Below, piece by piece: positions 11,401-24,400 of a DNA stretch of 64,000 nt. The position numbers and the translations under genes were made by a program. Source of the DNA: Branchinecta lynchi (taxonomy: Eukaryota > Arthropoda > Branchiopoda > Anostraca > Branchinectidae). The stretch covers positions 18,301,624-18,365,623 of the forward strand of contig JAKZAP010000004.1 of the NCBI GenBank assembly GCA_023053575.1. The letters run 5' to 3'. The notes under the pieces were generated by a model. The model was not told where the DNA came from. It was given only the letters and a program-made list of their open reading frames with translations, and did not search any database. Position 1 is the first letter of the stretch, and the number at the start of each line of letters is the position of its first letter.

Positions 11401-11960
11401 CCATTTAGTTTCACGCAGTCAATTTTGGCTGAATGAAAACTTGGACCTGACCCAATCATCAGCCAGTAATCCTAAGAAGTGACTATTTTGTACTTCTAGA
11501 AGCCCTGAGACACCAAAGTGCGAAAAGCTGATCCTCAACCTATTACCAACATTACCGTGGCCATCTGCTAACGCGGGTCAAGTTCAACCCCAAGCTTGTC
11601 TAATACCCTCTGTTAGCACAAATGGTGACTGACGCTTTGACCTGGCTCCACAAAGCAGCTGTACAGCCAGAGCTTTTTGTGAGAAAGAAACACACACCGA
11701 ACGGAAAGCAGCTGTTTCAGAAAAGGGGTCACAGAAAATACTGCCAGCTGGCTGCTAGGTCGTTCGCCCAGGCAAGTTCATCGACAAAGCGCCTGAAAAC
11801 ACACGTAGCAAGGACAATCATCGGCTATCGTGCCTGAGAGCGACCGCTGGTTCTTAGAAGGTGATCAGGGACGGATGAGTTCGTCGACCAGCTTTAGGGC
11901 AGTTACAGTGAGCAGATCCAGCACTACTGTACCTGAAATCGTACGTAGCAAGGACAATCA

Positions 11961-12255
11961 AATTCAAATTTGTTTATTTCCATGACATCTATCAACAAAA
12001 ATAGTGGTGGATCGTCATACATGGTCGACATCGTCATAAATAATCACATATATGCAGATGCAGACCCGTATCCAGGAATTTTTTTCGGGGGGGGGGGGGG
12101 GTTGCCTGCGGGTCGGACAAAAAAGTACAAAAAAGACATAGGTCAGAGGGAAAAGCCTGTAAAAAAGACTATTTTTGCGTGTTTCGAGGGGGGGGGGGGG
12201 GGGTCAACCCCCTAACCCCCCCCCCCTGGACACGGCCTTGCATATATGTTGAATA
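11961..12255 (-). mobile_element. Retroelement 3' end (minus strand), interrupted by a MITE
   Basis: On the minus strand 11961-12054 matches 15619-15712 closely: ATCCACCACTATTTTTGTT and the end AATAAACAAATTTGAATT. An AATAAA followed by a short A/T-rich tail is the expected 3' end of a LINE or SINE. The copy is split at CATATATG by the MITE at 12055-12240. Which retroelement family it belongs to is not visible. Confidence 0.6.
12055..12240. mobile_element. hAT-like MITE of the CARGSCCGTATCCAGG family, with G/C runs
   Basis: Flanked by perfect 8-bp duplications CATATATG (12047-12054 and 12241-12248). The right end is the inverse of CAAGGCCGTGTCCAGG. The left end is CAGATGCAGACCCGTATCC, with six extra bases near the tip. 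Inside are long G runs (about 14 and 17 bp) and a C run. The TSD length and CA..TG ends match the copy at 20278-20435. The homopolymer runs make exact length unreliable. Confidence 0.82.
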
Positions 12256-13189
12256 GGCTATCGTGCCTGAGAGCGTCCCCAGGTTCTTAGAAGGTGATCC
12301 AGGGACAGATGAGTTCGTCGACCAACTTTAGGACAGTTAGAGCAGCTCCAGCACTACTTTGGAGCACCATGCTTAAGTCTTATCCCGTCTTATGATGAGT
12401 AGTGCTGGCAACTGGCCTCGAGAAGAGTATTCTATGCGTTGATTGTGTTGTGACGAACAATACCCACATCTATCTTTAATAGCAAACTTTCGGTAGATAG
12501 AGGTGGCTGCTTCATACAGGCAAAGTAAGGTTACTGAAATTTCGAATGAAATACCAGTTGGGGGGATGTTGCTCTTTTGTTTTCATACTGTAGAGCCCCC
12601 CCCCCCCCAAAAAAAAAAAAAAAAATAGTTCCTCAACTAAAAGTCCAAAAAGCGCAATCTCGCCCAAGAAGTTCACATTTATTTTGAACTAGTTGAGCAA
12701 AATTTCTTACACGGATTTCCCTGACGTGGCGAAAAAGGAAGAGAAACCATAAATTTTCATGTATGTGCGAAGTCGAAACTGAGACATAGAATTCAGACTC
12801 CAGCTCGACTTAAAAACTACCCAACACTAGGAAGAGAGGCACTTCAACAACAGTCGAAAAAGTGCTCGGTCATGGGGCCCCTACCCTCGGCTGCCCGTCT
12901 GGTCATAAAAGTCTTTGAAATGGGCTACTTTGCTGAGTCAAGGTAGAAATTAAAGGTTAGATTTCGGTCAATGCGCTTTCGAAATTGCTTGAGGAAACCT
13001 CCCACGGTGAACCAAATCAAAGCGTGGAAATTACAAACTCTGAGATGTAATTCGACTAATTTCTCTTGGTCTATCTACCTTCCGACTTTCCTTGTACCTG
13101 AGTTTTCATGGTAACTCTAGGACAAGGGTCAATCATGATGATGATCAGATGTTACTGTCAAAATAAGAAGTAAGTATTTTCGATGGATC

Positions 13190-13483
13190 TTCAGGAATTG
13201 CAGGTGACATCGCTCTATCTCTCCAGCTAATTCCTGAGGTCGATGAGCAGAAATCTGAAGAGGCAGAATCCGAATCCCTTGACTGTCTACTAAAAGCTCT
13301 CCCATTTACTTCTCCTAGTTCTTCTGTAAATCTCAGGAAACTGCAGTCGACAGCGCTCTTACTCTTCCCAGCTATTCACAGAGGTCGGTGAGCAGAATTT
13401 TGAAGAGGCAGAAACCGAATCTATCTCCTATCTACAACTCCTATCTCTCCTATCTATTTACTATCTCACCTATCTACTTCTCC
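13190..13483. repeat. Diverged tandem duplication followed by a CTATCTC-rich microsatellite
   Basis: Units at about 13190-13277 and 13331-13419 share GAGCAGAAATCTGAAGAGGC-type sequence and CCGAATC ends, with a period of about 141 bp. From 13420 to 13483 there is a degenerate (CTATCTCYCCTAT)n pyrimidine tract that probably grew from the unit end. Confidence 0.65.
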
Positions 13484-14156
13484 TTGTCCCTCTATATCTA
13501 GCTAGCAGAGACCCCGCAAGCCTAGATCAAGTAGTCAACATACCCCAAATAACTGCGCTAACACAAAGTTCATCAGAAAGTCGACAGATCATTGACTGAT
13601 TACTCAAGATACTTTCATTGCTTTTCGGGTTGTAGATCAGGCGATATGCAAATCGCCACTGATCCTATCAGTGACCGAGCTGCGGCCGTGGGAGTAAATC
13701 TAGGACTAGACTAGGCCTGGGTCCAAGTCAAACTTGATAGCTATCAATAAGTTCTAGTGTGTTTAGATTAAGTGATGGATGTACATGAGATCACCGTTCG
13801 TTGCTAAGGTTCGATCGCACCACTGAGAAACAAAACAATAAATACTCATCCGTATCTCCACACATCGGGAATAAGTAAGGACAGATTCACTGTTTTTCTT
13901 CGCAGTAATTTTGAAGAGAGTTCAATTTTTTTTTATTCGTTACAAGTCTACACAATAACAGACATAATTCCAAATATTCTCATTCTTACCAGTAACAGCT
14001 AAAGCACATACCAGGGCTCGGACTAACGGGCATGGTGTAGTAATTTATGCCGAACTAGTCCAGTCCTGGTTTGGTATCAAAGAATTGCCTGTGACTGTGA
14101 CTCACTTTTTGTTAGGCATTTTTCCCCATTCGGTATGTGTGTACAAAGTCACCAGT

Positions 14157-14306
14157 AGTTTACTTAAAACTTTATAGTTTTGTTAGTTTGTTGCTGTTAA
14201 ATCCTGCAAGTTTTTAATACGACACACATTCAGTTTACTTAAGACTTTCTAGTTTTGTTAGTTTGTTGCTGTTAAATGCTGCAAGTTTTTAAAACGACAC
14301 GCATTC
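14157..14306 (+). repeat. Tandem duplication, two 75-bp units
   Basis: Units 14157-14231 and 14232-14306 both begin AGTTTACTTAA and contain AGTTTTGTTAGTTTGTTGCT. They differ at only a few positions, which indicates a fairly recent local duplication. Confidence 0.85.
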
Positions 14307-14649
14307 ACTCACCCCAGCCATTCTCTTCATTACACCCGTCTACAAACGTCAACCCAAACCCACTTGATCCTTTTCTACTTTATCTTTTCCTTGATAAAAA
14401 TATGGCCTTTTTCCTAGCTTAAGAAATAGTTCGTACAAACTTAGATTTCTGGTGATTGATAAATTGGCGAATGTTCACTTTGACATTCAGTCGTCTGATT
14501 TCTATTACGAAGCGAGTGGACAAGGACGGGAAATCACAGCCGTGGAGGGATGATTGGTACGCACCCGATTCGACAACCAAAAGCAACCATCACCAACAAT
14601 GCAAGCTACTCATCGGGATTGTACATCATTGATGCATGCGAGTGCAACT

Positions 14650-15155
14650 TAAAGTTTAACGTAACTAGGCTGAGACCATACAGCCTAGTTAAATATCACT
14701 AATTTACTTGAATAGGCTTGAAAACCCCATAAAAATGCGTTACTTCGTTTGTCCGTTATCCACAGATAACTGACTTCACCAGACGAATTTTTCTTTCAGA
14801 TTATTGGTACCTCTATGTGCTTGTTCCTCTACGCTTGAAATATTTACCGACTAAAAATGTAAGCTATTGCCGGAAACTAAAATAAGAATGTCCAATTTCT
14901 TGCAAGGAATATCTTATAATCATCTTCTCGTCGTCAAGAGGCTTCAAATGTCGCGCTGGATATGCAGGCCTTTGTTGAAATTCAAATTCTCCGCGTCTTG
15001 ACGAATTTTGGTTTGTCCTGCAAGTACTGCCCACTCTGAAGGTTATTACGAGAGCCTCAGGCGAAAAAATTGCCAATTCCCTTCGACGAGTCAAATATGT
15101 CAGTGTATTCAAGTATCAGATGTAAAAATAAGCCGCCTTTTCAGTAAAAATTTAA
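14650..15155. repeat. Dispersed repeat family A, copy 2
   Basis: Shares with copy 3 (59070-60755) the blocks AAATGCGTTACTTCGTTTGT, GGTACCTCTATG, CTTGAAATATTTA, GTCAGTGTATTCAAGTAT and AAATAAGCCGCCTTTTCAGT. It ends about 35 bp from the exon at 15191-15283. No terminal repeats were identified, and the sequence has no coding frame that continues through it. Confidence 0.55.
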
Positions 15156-15190
15156 GATAGTCTAAAGTAAGTGGTTAAAGCAAGTCTTAC

Positions 15191-15283
15191 CTTCAGTGCG
15201 CAAAAAATACAAGATTCTCCAAGGCAGGTGTGTCCGCGAAGCTCCCGGAAACTTCGTCGAAAAATGTCCAAGTGCCAAAGGAC
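15191..15283 (-). CDS. USP53/USP54-like ubiquitin hydrolase, exon 2 of the visible part
   Basis: A short 93-nt exon (31 codons, phase 0) with acceptor TTGCAG before GTC at 15283 and donor GTAAGA after AAG at 15191. It encodes [17 protein letters not shown], then [14 protein letters not shown]. This block directly follows the Cys box in USP53/USP54 proteins (VLWxLDIFRRSxR...CxFCALK). It joins seamlessly to NSAVQ of the exon at 54951 and to DLFAQLQ of the exon at 6243. The C...C...CxxC cysteines are conserved in the subfamily. Too short for simple ORF finding, but the frame, splice sites and motif all agree. Confidence 0.94.
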
Positions 15284-15618
15284 CTGCAATCAAAAATCAG
15301 TAAAAACCACGAACATAAAAATAACCACAAATGGCTGAAAATTAGAATATTAAATCAAGCGCGACAAGCCATTTCATGTTAGCGCGTGCTGGACGCCTGC
15401 CGGTGGTCAAATTTGAATGATTATTTGAATTGTCGTTGCAAAAGCTGACTAGTCATTCCTCCACTTTCAAGGAGCTGAAGAACAAAGCAGGCTAAATGGT
15501 CAATAGCCCCGGGCAGCCTTTTAATCCGCAACTGTTAATGTCCGGTACCAAAGTTAATATTAGCACTGTCCAGGACTGTAAAAATACATGTTTTAAAATG
15601 TTTAAAATTTTAAAATTG

Positions 15619-15712
15619 TAACATATATGTGATTATGTATGACTATGTCGACCATGCATGACGATCCACCACTATTTTTGTTAAAAGATATCACGGAAAT
15701 AAACGAATTTGA
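15619..15712 (+). mobile_element. Retroelement 3' end, same family as 11961-12255
   Basis: Contains ATGACGATCCACCACTATTT and ends AATAAACGAATTTGAATG, matching the reverse complement of 11961-12054. The upstream boundary is unclear. Only the 3' terminal part is recognisable and there is no coding sequence. Confidence 0.55.
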
Positions 15713-18700
15713 ATGTAAAGTCGGATTAACTATTTATTTATTATTACATTTGGCGATACGCTTTTAGCTTGTCGCCATAGCCTAGCTGCTACTTCTAAGG
15801 AATCGTTGCAATACTTCTCGGAGATGGTTTTCTACTGATAAGCATTTAACCACTCGTATGTTTGAGTTTTACGATTTAAAGTCTGTAACAAATTTCCTTC
15901 GATGCCACTTGGATTGTCTGCTCTCCCTTATTCCTGGCCAGGCGGCATATTTCTTCCTCCAAACACAACTTGAAATAATTCCGTCCCCTACTTCGTCAAG
16001 AAATATAACAAACATAATTAAAGTTTACAATTTGTTCTGCCAATTTTTTCTTTCTTATCTGTAACTCGTGCTCTTGCGGCTGAAGCCCGATATATGACAT
16101 TTATAAACATATCGTTTTCCCTTCACCTTCCCAGGGAAATAATGTAAGTGGGCCAGAGTACTATAACTTTACATTATACAAATTCACAGAAAGAACACTG
16201 TGAACTTACGTTCCTGATTTCCGGCTGCACTGTCGGAAGCTTGATAACCTTTAACACCGGTTTCAACAGATACAACTTTGAATACTCTTTATTAACGTTA
16301 CAGAACATTTGGGTTACGGGCCTTCAGCATTACTTTCCCGTAAACATTAAATATGACTCGAAGTGTTACTTGTAACGGAACTGGAACACTTCCTAAATGA
16401 AACATTCTTTAACACTTCCAAATACCACCTGATGTGTCACCTTTTGAAATTGCGCATCCTTGGGTTAAATGCCACACAATTTCTGACAGTGTGGTACTCA
16501 TCCAACATTTTGTAAGGTCCACATTCCAATAACACGTTCGAGTGTCCTATCTAGAGAACGACTAGGTGGTTCACCCCTTAATCGTACCCTCCTCTCCCAT
16601 TTCAGAGAAGATTCACTCTGTCTTCTTCTAAGTCTTATATACTTCTTTCTATGTCTTCTTTCTATCCATCTCGGGGTTGGTTTAGCCTACTGTAATCAGT
16701 TTCTGTGCGGATCGGTCCAAATTATCTGGCAAAATGGAGATTTGAGAACAAATTAAAGAAGCGTTGTGGAGGATTAGTGAAGAGACGCCACTGTAAAAGT
16801 ATATCTGACGGGCTTCGGTTCCCGAGGTTTCAGAACAGGAAAACGCAGTAAAGGGATAATACCAACTCGGTCACTCCTTTCAAAACATGATTAAGCGCTT
16901 CGATTTGTATAGCGGTACTTTTAAAAGAACCTCCCGTGGGGTGTGACCCGTCATGTCCAATTGATGAATTCACATATTCCTGATCGATGCGTACCGAAAC
17001 GGAATATAGTAGGTTATTTTATTGCGTAAGCTTGAGCCTCTGATCGATCGCTTAATGATGACGATCAAATTACTAAGTGATTTTTAAGCCGCCTTAGTTA
17101 CAAGGTGTTGCAACGATAATGAGTCCCGTTCAGAAGGAACAAGAATTTCCGGACTTTACATCAATACCTCTGTTTTATCCGAACTACCACATATTATGTT
17201 TGGCACTGAAATCACCATTCCTGCTCAAGACCCTTACTCCCACTCCCCTTCTTGTCCATCCTACAAGGGAACCAATTTCGACAGAAAACAGAGATGCAAA
17301 TGAAAGGAGACACTGAACATATTCGCAAGAATGAAAAGAGATTACATGCTAATATTCAAAAGTCACAGACACTGCTTTACAAATTATTCAATAATGATTC
17401 ATTATGCTTATGGATGGAAATTAAGTATTCCAGTGTCACTGAAGCACATCCAGGTGGTGAGAAAAAGAGTTTAGCCCGTTGCGATCATAGCGACCTCAAG
17501 GAAGTGAATCTAGCTTTCTCGCACCTTCTTAGATAGAACATAACACTGATTTTAAAATATACAGAGGAATTGGTTTTAAGCACAAAAAGCGTAAAACCGT
17601 ATTTCGGGGCCCTCTATTCGCTCCAAAGTGTGACAGGAGGCAACGTTCTTAAAGCTAGAGTAACTTCTATGCATGTATGAGATCTCACATGAGAAAACGA
17701 AGGGTTCCTCGCTCGACTTGTGAACGTCGATGACCCGGTCGATGTTTGTCGGTAGCCGCGAGTCAGCAACTCCCCGTATTAAAGACTATCGTGTAGTGAC
17801 ACCTTACTGCTAAACACTACAAGGCCCCTCTCAGACACAACTTTATAGACATCGAACTCTCACAGTTAAAGTGACAATTACATTTCGCACAATTTTCACA
17901 CGGGAAAATACTGCATCTCTTAAAAAGTCTCAGTTGTACTCAAAACGTTTAGTATTGTCTTTGCCCTACACCGGAAACCCAGGTGAAGGGTTAGGACAGC
18001 CCATAATCCCAATGGCCCATGAGAAATCCACTTTTAATGTTTTCTCACCGTTTCTCTCCAGATCGTTAGTTATAAATATCGTAACTGTCGTTTTTCATAC
18101 GAGTTTATGACAAGTTTGGCAGGGTAATGAATCGAAGCAACCCTTCTGCTTCAGGGTAGTCTCATACGGCGGAGTAGACGGCATTCCGTAACTTCGAAAA
18201 CAGATAAAGAGAAGAACGTCTCTGTCTCAGCTACTGCATCGAGCAAGTAGCCTACTCGCGATAGGGCTCCGTAAATGTTGACCTGTTGCTATCACCGGGT
18301 AGCTTGTCGACGATCCGTATGCATGCCTGTATGGCACCATAGAGATAGTATTTTCAAAGTTACAGACGGTAGAAAATAGTTTCATAGTCGAAGCCAGGAT
18401 GCATTGCAAGAAGGGGCAGATGGATATTCTACTACATTATGCGTTCTTAGTAATATGAACACCCTAGTGTGTTTCACCGCTCCTGTCCTACACATTGCCG
18501 GATGCACTTCGATATTTAATGTCCATTCACACGATCTGAGCCTTGAAGTCTGGTGTACATCGTGATGTAAGATACATTTGAACAACCAGGTCCTAGTTCC
18601 TAAATGAGCAGCTTATCGATAGGACTAGGACAAACAATAAGATCAACTAAACATTCAACTGAGCATGGGGATTGTTTTTTAGACGAAATCATCAATGGTG

Positions 18701-20277
18701 GGCCCAGCCGGCCCAGACTCCCAACTACATCTTGCCTTGTGGGTTCACCTCACCAGCTTTTCAACATTCCAATTCAGTGGTTTATTGCCGATTTTGGGAT
18801 TCCGTCGTCTATAAGTCCTGTCATAAGTAGCTGTCATTTGAACAACTATCGTCCGTTTACCATTCCGACCACATTAAATGAATTTGTAGCCCCACGCTGT
18901 CTTAGGATTCGGATTATTTAAGCGAAGACTCGGCGTGAGGGATTTCAGACAAGTACACTGATATCGCAATGAGTGGTATTGAAGTTACTGGAGGTTCATT
19001 CTGTACTTCTGAGCAGGATGTGGGGTAATTAGTTAGGTAGCGGTAGTTACAGAGTATATTCAGGTTTAGCCGAGGGATTTTTAACTTATAAAATTCACGA
19101 TAACTTATTTAAAGGGCTGGTGTGCTGCAAATAATCCTTTCATCAACTATCTTTCTTTCCAAAACTCTTCTCCCTTCAAGATGCTCCCTAAATTATCAAG
19201 ATTTCCCAATTCTCCACCTAGATTACTTAGTCTATCATTAGTTTCACAAATCCCTAAAGAAATCTTTGCACGACACATCCAATTATTTCAAATTCAAAAC
19301 AGCTCTATGGGTTCGTCAACGTCCAAATGAATTCCTGAAAGTCATCAATAATTTCTGTAGGTTTCACAACAAATGTGCATACCGATTTGTCAGTAGCGTG
19401 ATTAGGAAAGAACCTGCTGAATAATCCAAACATTAATCATACCATCAAGAAAATTACCTGTCTGAGGCAGATAAAAGAAAACTGTAGGGGAACCCAGCAA
19501 CCAAAAAAAGCACCCGCACCTGTTCGGAATCCAAAATTTGAACCATTAATGAATACACATTCTAAGAAGCAGAAGAAAATCAAGAACAGCTAAAATTGGC
19601 TTTGTGAATGCTGTTTTAGTTAGCTGCTTCGAGATCAGCAATAATTCAGTACGGAACAAAGTGAACAAGATTGCAAATCAAACTTTGTCAGAGGAATAAC
19701 CCGAAAACGGTACCTTGTGTTAAATTTGTCGACTTCGATTAAGAAGCTTCCAATTTTGCCGTGTCCGCTCTGGTCTCGGTGATACCTTTCTTACTGTTTG
19801 TGGCGTCGATAATTCACGAGCCGCCTAAGAAGTTCTTCCGAGTTTACGATCAACTGATCGAACCTAAGTTTCATTTCGGATGGACGTCCCTTCGAGTTCG
19901 TGAAATACGGATCAACTAGCCCGAACAGGTTTCTTGAAAAGTAAAATGAGACCGGTCGGCGAGCAACGAAAAAGACTGGAGAACAAGACAACTGTTCCGC
20001 ACTATTTCCTGCACCTCTGAATCCAGTGGAGACCTTTATCTGCCGTAATTCTAACAGTTTTCCCAGCTTGTCCATTCCCGTTGACACATAGTAGGTCCTG
20101 CTTGGTCAAGCTGAAGAGGATTACAAGGCCTTTACATAATTTTTGAATACTCTCTGTGAAGATATTGAAACTGACGATCAGACAACTTATTATGCAGGCA
20201 CGATTACGAGGTGTATACTTCTACTCTCACTCAAAAGGGTAGATGACGAGTTCGCTACCGCTACTGTCAGTCGAAAG
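15713..20277. other. Intronic stretch without recognised features
   Basis: AT-rich sequence with only short open frames that show no recognisable domain. No tandem array, clear inverted repeat or retroelement tail stands out to me here. Confidence 0.6.
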
Positions 20278-20435
20278 CAAGGCCGTATCCAGGGGGGGGG
20301 GGTAGGGGTTTGAACCCCCCCCCCCCGAAACATGCAAAAATAACGATTTTTATAGGCTATCTATGTATTTTTTGTTATTTTTTGTCCGACCAGCAGGCAC
20401 CCCCCCCCCCCAATAAATTCCTGGATACGGGCCTG
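20278..20435. mobile_element. hAT-like MITE of the CARGSCCGTATCCAGG family, intact
   Basis: A 158-bp element begins CAAGGCCGTATCCAGG and ends with the inverse of CAGGCCCGTATCCAGG, with perfect 8-bp duplications GTCGAAAG at 20270-20277 and 20436-20443. Interior runs of G and C (10-14 bp) flank a short AT-rich centre. This intact copy defines the family seen at 12055-12240 and 5166. Confidence 0.88.
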
Positions 20436-21019
20436 GTCGAAAGGTAAAGAAGAGAAAAGGGAATTTCTTGGGAATACAATCACCTTTGTTATCTGGAACA
20501 AGGAATGTCTTGATATACTCCTTTCCCATCTCAGCTTCTTTATCATATCCATATCGTAAGCCGTCATTTCGAGCTTTTACACCATTTTATGCATCACAGA
20601 CTTCCTCTTACCATGATACATTTTAAACTGGTTACCTGCGCTAGCACCTTTCTACCCTCCCGTCTCTGCCTTGTTACCTGAGTCGTACCCTCCGGGTATC
20701 AAGAGGAATAATACTTTGGTACGCTTGTGCGCCCACTCCCTGCGGGCTTTTACCTTTTGGGTATACGAGAGAGTACTACAAGCGAGCCGAAAATGGCAAA
20801 GGAGCGGGTTGTAAAGCAGCATTTTGAATCTATTTTGGCGGGACAGGAAGTGTGCTAAACCAAAGAGATATCAAAGGCGAGATGGGCCAAAAATAAATGA
20901 GTGCGGCGATTTGAGGTGTCTCCTTCACAAATTGTCCGCAATCCACAGTCCGAAATAGGCGTAAAGGTAACCAACACAAAAGTCACAAAATATATTTTTT
21001 TTCCTTACAAACAAAACTT

Positions 21020-21480
21020 TGATTCCCCCTGTCCCGTTTTTGTGCTTTTCGCAAGATATCAGTTCACCCAAAACCCATGACCTGTTTGTAAGTTGGTAAT
21101 AATGACATTTCTATTCTTCCACGGGGGGGGGGGGGGGGGTATACAAAGAAGAGTCTGAGAAGGAGGACGAGTGGAGAAGCGACAATCAAATGAAAGTTTT
21201 CCATTAAAATAGGTATAAATAAGGTTAATGCCCACCGTTTTTTCCTGCAATTCACTAACAACCAGAATTATTCTGCCCCTAACCCTCGATCCTGTTTTTA
21301 TGCTTTCTGCAAGATATCAGTGCACTCGAAACCCACCTGTTCGATCGCTATGCATCCAAGTGATATCAAGTGGCATAATGTGTTGCATAGCTTTCTTATT
21401 GTTCCCAGGGGGAGGGGGTTCGATATCTAAAGGAGGATGAGTAGGGCCGGGAACAACTAAAGGTGGAGAGACAACTGAAC
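21020..21480 (+). repeat. Diverged direct duplication, about 258-bp period
   Basis: GCAAGATATCAGT and flanking AAACCCA...CCTGTT blocks occur at 21051 and 21309. Each copy is followed by a G run (21124; 21409) and then GAGGAYGAGT. Differences and indels are many, so this is an old duplication. Confidence 0.55.
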
Positions 21481-24400
21481 TCACATTTTTTTCGTTATCC
21501 AGCATATTTCTTAGACTTAAGTTACAACGGGGGGTCTGGTCACGTGAACAGTGTCTATGTCGCCTCAATCGCTGAACTAACAAAATCGACACATGAAAAT
21601 GAGCTAATCCCACAAAGTACTTCTCCGTTCGACTTCTGATGCTGATTTTTCAACTAGGAGACAGGATCTCCTATTACATCAACAGCTTTATTTCTGCTTT
21701 CTCCTAATAAATAATTATTTTTTAAATGATTATTTGCAATACTTTCACTACTGACAGTCCTTCGGACAATGGGAATCCCCTCGGGAACCCCAGCTTCCGG
21801 TACCACGGTTAAAGGCTATTGGATATTCTCATTGTGCAAGTGTAGCCTATCAGACTATTACATATAAGCCCATGAGAAAACATCCCTGTACGTCTGACTA
21901 ACCCTTGTCGCATCCTTGCATGTCGTACAAACTTTCTGACAGATCCTATTTTACGCTATTGGATCTGAATGGACGGAATGTTCGGAGACATAGAGGAAGC
22001 CAACTGCAAGGGATTTCAAGTTCCACTGACAACTCGTCGAGACTGACAATCATGTTCTCATTAACATCGTAAGTTCGACAAGACTTTCGACAAGAGTAGT
22101 TACAAGATCCCTATCCACTTCTTTATATTCTACTCCTCTAACCGAATTATGCAATCAACGGGTAAACAGAACTGATAAGAAAAAAGGATTTCTTGAAGAG
22201 AGACTCAAAACACGTCGGTTCTGCTTAAAACCCGCATCCTTTTCCTTTCACAAAAAATGTCATAAACCCTAAACAATCACATGTGGATAACTGCTCTGCT
22301 CACCACCCGGACGCGGTCCGGCGACCGGGCTCCTTACTTTCCTTCAACGACGATGATGAATCATCATTTAACAATATGCTACGTAACGCCTGTGATTTTC
22401 AACTGTCAGAGTTCATCCTAATGAATATTTTAAATTTCTCTCTTAAATTGTACTTCTATTCTTGCTTGAAACCTTTTGCTATGTGGAAAAAGAATGTTCC
22501 ACGTTTGAAATCTTGGGCGGCAATGATGGTGACCCGAGGGTTGGTTTGTCTCAAGCAGAAGCTGCAAACTGCAAGTCTGGAGACGGAGTTCAAACAACTG
22601 CAAAACTTCGAGGAGCTTCAGTAGCAATGACAGAACAGACGATCTTTGAACATAGCTGACATCAGAATTCAAGCGAAGTTCATGTTATTCTGATGATTAT
22701 ATCCTTTAGAAGGGATTGCAGCACCTTGTTTCCTACCAGAACGTCGATGCCGCTCTGAGCGAATAATGCAAATTTGAGCACAAATAATTCTGAACGTGGT
22801 GCCTTTTAATTGTTCAGTTGTATCTAAGTTGTTACGCTGCCATGTATACTGAATGTAACTTAGTTTATTTTTGGTTAGCTATTTCATTTACTTTTTACAG
22901 ATTCTAGTGTATTTTGACTGAGAATAAACAATAATAATTATCTTTACCTGCTAACGGCCGATGGAAGGTAGCATGACAGGGACATATATTCATTCCAGGA
23001 ACCCCAATGTGGAGGCAGGCGAGCTCGACAATAATTATAATCGTTGACACCCAGTTTCGTAATTTAATAAACGTTCCCTTTCTCCCCCTCATCATAAATT
23101 GCTACTAGGACATGTAAGCAGCCAACTGCTCCCAGCTGCTTTTATAGAAATGTCATTCGTCCCTTTCTTGGCTTTAAGGAAGACACTTCAACATGCGGAC
23201 AAGCCAATGATTTGGAACTATTCCTCAAAAGAACTCCAACACCGCACGTGCTGAACAGCAGGACTTCGACGCACTATACAATACCCCCCGACCCATCTGG
23301 CAATCAGAGAAGTCAGCCCTGGCAATAAAACTTTAATACCCTGAAATCAGCAAAGGCAAAATTTTGCTCCACCTTCAAGATGCCCTACCAGATGGTAGTC
23401 AAGGGGTTGTCGGGTAGCTTAGATAAACAGCACGTGCGGAGGTCTGGTATTCAGAATGGGTGGGGAAACTCAACTTCAGTTTCAGTCGGTGTTGACACAC
23501 CCCTGCTAAAACCAATATAGATGTTGTCAAGACAAAGTGCACTTAGCGAGGCGACAGCTCCTTTGTTCCAAACGGTATTTACACTAAACCAAGTTTTCTT
23601 TTCTTTTTACGGTGTAACACGAGCATGAGTCCACGCCCATTTGTTCCTTTAAAGCACGGATTTCCAGCTTACCGACTTCTCTCCCTCCTCACTGGCCCAG
23701 TTCGATACAAATAATCCCGACAAAGCTTTTTACGCACGTTTGGATCAAAGGCCAATACTCCAATCATATTCTAGCAACGAGCTGACAACTAGGCAATGCC
23801 TCAACTTCACTATTGCTGGCAATAGAATCCTGTGTTTATTATCATTTTACTTTACGATTTTTGCTTCGATTTCATATGAAAAAATTCTTCGTTAATTTGG
23901 TCTTTGCTGTGAAAGCCACAAACTGAACAACAAACAACTTTCTCTGTTCTGAACTCCATTACTGCTTTCCACAGAAAAGTACACATTAATCTGCCACGCT
24001 TCTCAAACCGACTGGGATACCTATGATTTAGGAAAGACGGATGAGCCTTCGTAAGTATCCAACCCCTCCCTTGAGTTTCTGCGTAAATAGAATGCTACGC
24101 TTAAGCACACGAAAAATAAATGTTTAAATTTTCAAGAAATAAAATTTTCTAGAAGTGCACTATGGTAGCTCTAAACTTAGACAAGAATGTCGGGAAAGCA
24201 GTCCAAAGCGATGGAAGAAAAGTAGCAAAGCTGGGAATACTTGCTTGATCGGAGTATATGTGTGAGTTACGTCAAGCTACCAGCTAAAGAATGAAATGCT
24301 AATAAAATACCCCTATAACTCTACCCACTTGCACAACCGGACCCAAGTCCCACCGAGACACACCGCACTCACCTTTGGAATACCTCAAGCATTTTACTCC

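Larger units (their letters stand above)
11803..12358. repeat. Tandem duplication (about 140 bp) split by a nested insertion
   Basis: Unit 1 (11803-11942) reads ACGTAGCAAGGACAATCA, then GGCTATCGTGCCTGAGAGCG, then AGTTCGTCGACCA. Unit 2 begins identically at 11943 but stops after CAATCA at 11960 and resumes with GGCTATCGTGCCTGAG at 12256, ending near 12358. The 295 bp between are a retroelement 3' end that itself contains a MITE. The order of events is tandem duplication, then retroelement, then MITE. Confidence 0.75.
6244..15190 (-). other. USP53/54-like intron 2 (8,947 bp)
   Basis: A minus-strand phase-0 intron between exons 15191-15283 and 6109-6243, with donor GTAAGA at 15185-15190 and acceptor TTTCCAG. 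Transposon content is listed separately. The stretches 6251-8480, 8714-10519, 12359-13189 and 13484-14156 contain no gene or repeat that I can identify beyond homopolymer runs (for example poly-A near 7087 and a C-run/A-run junction near 12595-12625). Confidence 0.85.

Noticed and set aside
22283..22624. 113-codon open frame beginning DNCSAHHPDA, reminiscent of the DNxxAH motif of pogo/Tigger DDE transposases (repeated at 35022-35363)
   Set aside because: Only the first few residues fit. No neighbouring DDE-domain blocks (upstream catalytic Asp, downstream Asp/Glu region) appear in any frame, so a chance match is more likely.
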